A DNA stretch of 16,354 bases. Origin: DATIHT01 sp035480415. GTDB taxonomy: Bacteria > Patescibacteriota > Microgenomatia > Curtissbacterales > GWA2-41-24. Where the stretch lies: contig DATIHT010000032.1 of NCBI GenBank assembly GCA_035480415.1, positions 1 through 16,354 of the forward strand. Direction: 5' to 3'. The notes under the pieces were generated by a model. That model was not told where the DNA came from, did not search any database, and was given only the letters and a program-made list of their open reading frames with translations. A program made the translations under genes and the position numbers. Below, one piece after another: positions 12,409-16,354 of the stretch; the first letter of the stretch is position 1; each line of letters begins with the position of its first letter.

Positions 12409-13752
12409 ATGGTCAAACTTTATAATTTTCTCTCCAAGAATACAGAAGACTTTAAGCCAATCGAACATGGTGAGGTTGGTATGTACACTTGCGGGCCGAC
12501 GGTGTACGACTTTGTGCATATTGGTAACTGGCGCACGTTTATTTTCGAAGATGTTTTAAAGAGGGTTTTAAAATTTAATAGTTACAAGGTGAAGCATGTA
12601 ATGAATATTACCGATATCGACGACAAAATAATTAAACGGGCGCAGACAGAGAGTAAAGAAATTTCTGCAGTTACGAATCAATTCGAAAAAGCTTTCAGGG
12701 AAGATCTTAAAAAACTTAACATCGAGGTTGCGGACATGTATCCTCATGCGACCGAATACATTCCTAAAATGGTTGATTACATTCAGAAATTAATCGACAA
12801 AGGTTTTGCATATAAGGAGAAAGATGGTTCAGTTTATTTCGACATCTCAAAATTTCCAAATTACGGAAAATTGTCTGGCGTTGCCGGAAGACAACTTAAA
12901 ACCGGTACGCGGACTTTGTCGGACGAATACACCAAAGAAGATGTTCAGGATTTTGCCCTATGGAAATCAGTGTCAAAGGGAGAGCTAGGAGGCTTCGAGA
13001 GCAAATTAGGTTACGGAAGGCCGGGATGGCATATTGAATGTTCTGTGATGAGCCAGGATAGCTTGGGAGATACTTTTGATATCCATACCGGTGGCATTGA
13101 TCTTTTGTTTCCCCACCACGAAAACGAAATTGCTCAAAGTCAGGCGTTGTATGGAGATGCGAGCTTTGCACAAGTTTGGATGGAAGGGGAGCATCTTTTG
13201 GTAGACGGGAAAAAGATGAGCAAGAGCCTTGGTGACTTTTATAAACTTTCGGATATTGTTGAAAAAGGTTTTGATCCACTGGCGCTTCGGTATCTATTTT
13301 TAACTGCTCATTACAGGTCGAAATTAAACTTTACTTGGGAGAGTTTGGAAGGTGCGCATAATGCCTTAAATAAATTGAGGGAGCACATTGAAAGTTGGGA
13401 CGAACCTAAAATTGGATGTGCCGAGTTTGAAGAAGACTTTAACCAGGCAGTTAATAACGACTTGGATATGCCCAAAGGATTATCGGTGATGTGGGAGATG
13501 GTTAAAAGCGATTATCCTAGTTCTGCAAAGCACCAATCGGTTTTGAAAATGGATGCAGTTTTGGGATTAGGTTTGAATGAGGTAACAAAACCAGAATTAT
13601 CAAAAGAGGTCATGGAACTTATAGAAAAGAGGGAAGATGTGAGAAAAGCAGGGAATTATGATGAATCTGATAAGCTACGACGTGAGCTTTTGGCAATGGG
13701 TGTGGAAGTGGAAGATACTCCGCAAGGCCCAAAGTGGAAAGTAAAGAAATGA
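12409..13752 (+). CDS. cysS: Cysteinyl-tRNA synthetase
   Basis: Class I aminoacyl-tRNA synthetase that charges tRNA(Cys) with cysteine; 447 residues. Key sites are visible: Cys28 in MYTCGPTVYD (zinc and cysteine recognition), HIGN at 37-40 (HIGH motif), the GWHIECSVMS block with Cys211 (zinc ligand), the DLLFPHHENEIAQ block holding the remaining zinc ligands, and KMSKS at 269-273. The C-terminal helical domain ends in a tail with DTPQGPKWKVKK, as is usual. No Shine-Dalgarno site is visible before the ATG. Its stop overlaps the pgl start by 4 bp (ATGA), linking tRNA charging with the pentose phosphate genes in one transcript. It is divergent from the fic module. Confidence 0.96.
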   Translation: MVKLYNFLSKNTEDFKPIEHGEVGMYTCGPTVYDFVHIGNWRTFIFEDVLKRVLKFNSYKVKHVMNITDIDDKIIKRAQTESKEISAVTNQFEKAFREDLKKLNIEVADMYPHATEYIPKMVDYIQKLIDKGFAYKEKDGSVYFDISKFPNYGKLSGVAGRQLKTGTRTLSDEYTKEDVQDFALWKSVSKGELGGFESKLGYGRPGWHIECSVMSQDSLGDTFDIHTGGIDLLFPHHENEIAQSQALYGDASFAQVWMEGEHLLVDGKKMSKSLGDFYKLSDIVEKGFDPLALRYLFLTAHYRSKLNFTWESLEGAHNALNKLREHIESWDEPKIGCAEFEEDFNQAVNNDLDMPKGLSVMWEMVKSDYPSSAKHQSVLKMDAVLGLGLNEVTKPELSKEVMELIEKREDVRKAGNYDESDKLRRELLAMGVEVEDTPQGPKWKVKK

Positions 13753-14492
13753 TTAAAGTTATAACAGTAAAAAATAAGGCAGAAGGGAATTTAAAAGCAC
13801 ACGAGTTGCTGAAAAAAATTGTGGATAAAAAAACGCTTCTTGGGCTTTCGGGTGGTACAACTCCGGATTACCAAAAGATGATTATGGAACCGGGTGATGT
13901 TTTGCCCGGTGCGGTTTTTATTGTAGATGACAGGTGGACGGAGGATCCTGATGGTTCTAATTTGGAAGCCATGAAGAAAATTGGTCTTAATAAATATTTG
14001 GCAAATGCGAAAATCGACTTTTACGGTATCCCGCTCAAAAGTGATTGTGACGATTGCGAGTGTGAAGATGAGGAGAATTGTGATGATTGTGACTGCGAAG
14101 ATTGTGAATGCAGTTTGGATGTTTCTGCTGTTGTTGAAGGATATGAAAATTTGCTTGGTGATTTGTATGCAAAATATCCCAAAAAGGTTGCAGTTATGGG
14201 AATAGGTAGCAACGTTCATACTTCCGGAATTTTTCCAAATAGTGAAGCTTCAAAATCTAAACAGTTAGTTGTTTACGACAAAGTGGAGGACGAATATCCG
14301 GAAAGGATAACTACAACATTTAAGGCGCTTGAAAAATTTGATACTTTTGTAATTTTGGCCTTTGGAGAAGATAAAAAAGAAGCGCTTAGAATTGTTATGG
14401 ACAAGGAAGAGAACGACATGCAAAAGTATCCGGCAGTTTTTTATAGGAAAACGAAGTCAGATTGTTATCTTGTAACAGATCAAAAAATCTGA
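13749..14492 (+). CDS. pgl: 6-phosphogluconolactonase with Cys/Asp/Glu-rich insert
   Basis: Hydrolyses 6-phosphogluconolactone to 6-phosphogluconate, the second step of the oxidative pentose phosphate pathway; 247 residues. Family motifs are LSGGTTPDY at 33-41, VDDRWTEDPDGSN at 59-71 (usual DERxVP...SN), and MGIGSNVHTSGIFP at 150-163, where the usual GxDGHTASLFP has Asn-Val for Asp-Gly but keeps the catalytic His157. Residues 100-121 are an inserted loop with eight cysteines (100, 103, 105, 111, 114, 116, 119, 121) separated almost only by Asp and Glu. That loop is not part of the fold as I know it and looks like a metal-binding element. The start is ATG at 13749, overlapping the cysS stop by 4 bp; an upstream in-frame ATG at 13734 lies inside cysS. 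gnd and zwf follow. Confidence 0.88.
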   Translation: MIKVITVKNKAEGNLKAHELLKKIVDKKTLLGLSGGTTPDYQKMIMEPGDVLPGAVFIVDDRWTEDPDGSNLEAMKKIGLNKYLANAKIDFYGIPLKSDCDDCECEDEENCDDCDCEDCECSLDVSAVVEGYENLLGDLYAKYPKKVAVMGIGSNVHTSGIFPNSEASKSKQLVVYDKVEDEYPERITTTFKALEKFDTFVILAFGEDKKEALRIVMDKEENDMQKYPAVFYRKTKSDCYLVTDQKI

Positions 14493-14524
14493 CAAGGACA
14501 GTCCTTGTCAGAAGGACAGTCCTT
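14489..14524. repeat. Tandem palindromes at the pgl end
   Basis: A near-perfect 23-nt palindrome (14489-14511; arms CTGACAAGGAC and GTCCTTGTCAG around one A) is followed by AAGGACAGTCCTT at 14512-14524. The 13-mer AAGGACAGTCCTT occurs twice (14494-14506 and 14512-14524), 18 bp apart. The pgl stop codon lies in the first arm. It may stop transcription or stabilise the mRNA end, but only TTT follows. Confidence 0.7.
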
Positions 14525-14549
14525 TATGGCCCTGTGTTAATATGATTTT

Positions 14550-14687
14550 ATGCAACTAGGATTTATTGGACTTGGAAGAATGGGTAATAGAATGGTTATA
14601 TCAGCACTCGCTCAAATAGTTTTTCGCTCGTCTGATATATTTTTTCGGGAAATGGATATTATTAATTATATAACCTCAAAAATATGA
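14550..14687 (+). pseudogene. Relic of a second gnd: N-terminal fragment
   Basis: A 45-codon frame begins MQLGFIGLGRMGNRMV, which matches the first 16 residues of the downstream gnd (MKLGFVGLGRMGSRMV), including the GxGxxG nucleotide-binding turn. After that the translation loses all similarity (AQIVFRSSDIFF onward) and stops in a TGA that overlaps the gnd ATG. Almost every matched codon differs at its synonymous position, so this is not a recent duplication but the remnant of a diverged paralogue, or of a gene replaced by the present gnd. A TAATAT at 14538-14543 could have been its -10. An 8-bp inverted repeat (14597-14604 with 14632-14639) lies in the non-homologous part. Confidence 0.65.
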
Positions 14688-15634
14688 AGCTTGGCTTTGT
14701 TGGTTTAGGTCGTATGGGCAGCAGAATGGTACTAAAACTCCTCTCTGAAGGGCATGAGGTTGTGGTTTGGAATAGAACGAAGGCAAAAGTAGATGAACTT
14801 AAAGCAGAAGCAAAAGAAAATTGGAAACTTACAACTGCCGATTCTGTTGTGGACTTAGTTTCTAAATTGGATTCTCCAAAGGTTGTCTGGTCTATGCTGC
14901 CTGCAGGCGAGGCAACGGAATCCATTCTTGCCGAAATTTCAAAACACGTATCTGCTGGTGATGTTGTAATAGACGGCGGGAATTCCAAATATACAGACAC
15001 TGAAAAAAACTACAAAGAATTCAAAAATAAAAGCGTAGAGTTTTTGGGAATTGGAGTTTCCGGTGGAGTAGTTGCGTTTGAAAGTGGTTACCCGATTATG
15101 GTTGGTGGGAGTGAGAGTGGCTACGAAACTATTAAACCAATTTTGGATTCTTTGGCAAAACCCGGTGGCGGGCACGAATATTTTGGAGAAGGTGGTGCCG
15201 GCCACTTTGTAAAAATGGTTCACAATGCAATTGAATACGGATATATGCAATCTATTGGTGAAGGGTTTGGCATTATGGAGAAATCTATATATAACCTTGA
15301 TCTTCTTAAAGTTGCAAAACTCTACTCTAAGGGAACATTGCTTTCCGGATTTTTTATGGACAGGGCAGTTGAGGCACTGTCGGATGATCCAAAGATGCAA
15401 AAGATAGAAGGTGTCATTGGTTCTGCTTCGGAGGAGACAGAATGGGCAATTGATGTGGCAAAACAAGAAATGGTTCCAGTGGATGTTATTGAGAAAAGCT
15501 TTGAGTTCAGATTAAAAAGCAGGGAAGACGAAAATGTTGCTGCAACTTTTGCTGCCCGTATGATTTCTGCAATTCGTTATGCTTTCGGAAGGCACGAAGT
15601 TAAGAAGGTCGAACGACTAACGACTAACGACTAA
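14684..15634 (+). CDS. gnd: 6-phosphogluconate dehydrogenase, decarboxylating, short form
   Basis: Oxidatively decarboxylates 6-phosphogluconate to ribulose-5-phosphate, the third step of the oxidative pentose phosphate pathway. At 316 residues it is the short bacterial form (about 300) and not the long form of about 470. The Rossmann motif GLGRMG is at 7-12, followed by VVVWNRTKAKVDEL; the Asn-Arg-Thr after the second strand would suit NADP binding, but the cofactor cannot be settled from this. Substrate blocks are VIDGGNSKYTDTEKNY, GVSGGVVAFESGYPIMVGG, and HFVKMVHNAIEYGYMQSIGEGF, carrying the catalytic Lys and Asn. A TATAAC lies 9 nt before the ATG without a clear -35. The stop falls in a 7-bp tandem repeat shared with the convergent zwf end. 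Confidence 0.93.
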   Translation: MKLGFVGLGRMGSRMVLKLLSEGHEVVVWNRTKAKVDELKAEAKENWKLTTADSVVDLVSKLDSPKVVWSMLPAGEATESILAEISKHVSAGDVVIDGGNSKYTDTEKNYKEFKNKSVEFLGIGVSGGVVAFESGYPIMVGGSESGYETIKPILDSLAKPGGGHEYFGEGGAGHFVKMVHNAIEYGYMQSIGEGFGIMEKSIYNLDLLKVAKLYSKGTLLSGFFMDRAVEALSDDPKMQKIEGVIGSASEETEWAIDVAKQEMVPVDVIEKSFEFRLKSREDENVAATFAARMISAIRYAFGRHEVKKVERLTTND

Positions 15635-15640
15635 CGACTA
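15613..15640. repeat. Heptanucleotide tandem repeat (ACGACTA)x4 supplying both stops
   Basis: Four perfect copies of ACGACTA span 15613-15640. The gnd stop TAA (15632-15634) is read from the repeat, and the zwf stop on the minus strand (15640-15638, TAG) also lies in it. Seven is not a multiple of three, so a gain or loss of one unit would change the C-terminus of gnd. Confidence 0.85.
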
Positions 15641-16354
15641 TATCCTACATATGGTCAAAAGTGGCTGTAACCACTGTCTGCCATCGCCTTCTATCAATTC
15701 ATCCGCTTCTTTTGGTCCCCAGGATCCGGGTTTGTAAGTTGCAAGTTTGGGAGCGCCTTTTTGCCATACTTGTTCTATTGGATCTATTACTTTCCATGAT
15801 TCTTCAATTAGGTCCTGTGCCATAAATAAGCTCTGGTCGCCGATAACAACATCCAAAAGCAATCGTTCGTAGGCTTCCGGTTGGGGAGAATCGAAAGATG
15901 TTTTGTAGCAAAATTCCATGTCTACAGGTTCCAATGTTGTTTCCAGGCCAGGCTTTTTTGCCGTTAGTTCAATGCCGATTCCTTCATTTGGCTGGATTTG
16001 GATTGTGATGTGATTTGGAAGTGGGGTACCCAAAAAATCTTCAAACAGTTTGTGGCCTTTTTCTTTAAACTGAAGAATTATAGATGTTACTTTACCCGGA
16101 AGCTTTTTGCCGGTTTTTAGATAGAATGGAACGCCCTTCCACCTAGCGTTGTCTATCTCTAATTTGATAATGGCAAAAGATTCGGTTGTGGAATTTTTTG
16201 ATATCTTTTCTTCGTTTTTATAGCCGTCGTATTGTGCACGTACTGTAGACGTTGCAACTTGATTGGGATTTAGTTTTTTTATTTTATTAATTACCTCTAA
16301 TTTTTTTTGATTGATGTGTTTGCTGTCGAAGGATTCCGGTTGATCCATTGCAAC
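15638..16354 (-). CDS. zwf: Glucose-6-phosphate dehydrogenase, C-terminal part (runs off the right edge)
   Basis: First enzyme of the oxidative pentose phosphate pathway, oxidising glucose-6-phosphate to 6-phosphogluconolactone. The visible 238 codons are the C-terminal half. Recognisable are the TTESFAIIKLEIDNARWKGV block, the VPFYLKTGKKLPGKVTSIIL stretch (the family's RWxGVPFYLRTGKxL), the ITIQIQPNEGIGI strand, and AYERLLLDVVIGDQSLF, a strong family signature. The frame is still open at the edge (VAMDQPES, corresponding to the family's ALVAMEPP), so the Met at 16348 is internal and the true start lies outside the window. It converges on gnd with 3 bp between the stops, and the order zwf-gnd-pgl keeps all three pathway enzymes together. 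Confidence 0.93.
   Translation of the reverse strand, partial: VAMDQPESFDSKHINQKKLEVINKIKKLNPNQVATSTVRAQYDGYKNEEKISKNSTTESFAIIKLEIDNARWKGVPFYLKTGKKLPGKVTSIILQFKEKGHKLFEDFLGTPLPNHITIQIQPNEGIGIELTAKKPGLETTLEPVDMEFCYKTSFDSPQPEAYERLLLDVVIGDQSLFMAQDLIEESWKVIDPIEQVWQKGAPKLATYKPGSWGPKEADELIEGDGRQWLQPLLTICRI

Noticed and set aside
12896..13279. Long minus-strand frame inside cysS
   Set aside because: It lies wholly antisense to a synthetase with all its motifs and has no protein-like features.
14046..14111. A CRISPR-like or satellite array in pgl
   Set aside because: The repeats are short, degenerate, in frame and confined to one coding loop; there are no spacers.

Overview
The window looks like a chromosomal segment from a member of the Candidate Phyla Radiation (Patescibacteria, probably Microgenomates-like). 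This rests on a trigger factor without its isomerase domain, an AT-rich genome with short housekeeping genes and many small orphan membrane or secreted proteins, and very sparse Shine-Dalgarno sites. TGA is used as a normal stop (HIT gene, pgl, gnd relic), so there is no sign of the UGA-glycine code known from some CPR lineages. The taxonomic call is inference; no rRNA gene is present to anchor it.

Layout. 1-2134: tig and a lipoprotein gene whose 3' part is displaced into another frame after an A7 run. 2169-3101: an imperfect palindromic repeat and a DHH-type phosphoesterase. 3275-6404: a compact forward run HIT - rpsU - yqeY - ybeY - dnaX (translation and DNA replication). 6412-9045: a lipoprotein, three small membrane or membrane-anchored proteins of unknown role, and a RibL/TagD-like nucleotidyltransferase. 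9144-11158: ybaB, an orphan gene, recR and a coiled-coil orphan. 11220-12336 (minus strand): a two-gene Fic module. 12409-15634: cysS, pgl (6-phosphogluconolactonase with an eight-cysteine insert), a relic of a second gnd, and gnd. 15638 to the right edge (minus strand): the C-terminal part of zwf.

How the genes work together. zwf, pgl and gnd encode the three enzymes of the oxidative pentose phosphate branch (glucose-6-phosphate to ribulose-5-phosphate plus reduced nicotinamide cofactor). gnd and zwf converge on a 7-bp tandem repeat that supplies both stop codons. The usual dnaX-ybaB-recR cluster is present but split by 2.7 kb of accessory genes and again by one orphan gene. HIT, rpsU, yqeY and ybeY form a translation and ribosome-maturation group.

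Expression signals show two modes. Several transcription units have a -35/-10 pair with 17-bp spacing lying only 8-9 nt upstream of the start codon, which implies leaderless mRNAs (1312, 9144, 9972; 8114 and 7058 are similar). In contrast, rpsU and dnaX, internal to a run and starting with TTG, have clear Shine-Dalgarno sites. The most unusual items are the Cys/Asp/Glu-rich insert in pgl, the decayed gnd copy in front of gnd, the repeat-built linker of DnaX, the A7 frameshift, a family of GC-rich intergenic palindromes, and a Fic protein with Cys in its active-site loop. No CRISPR array, tRNA, rRNA, transposase or phage gene was recognised, and no clearly new multi-gene system.
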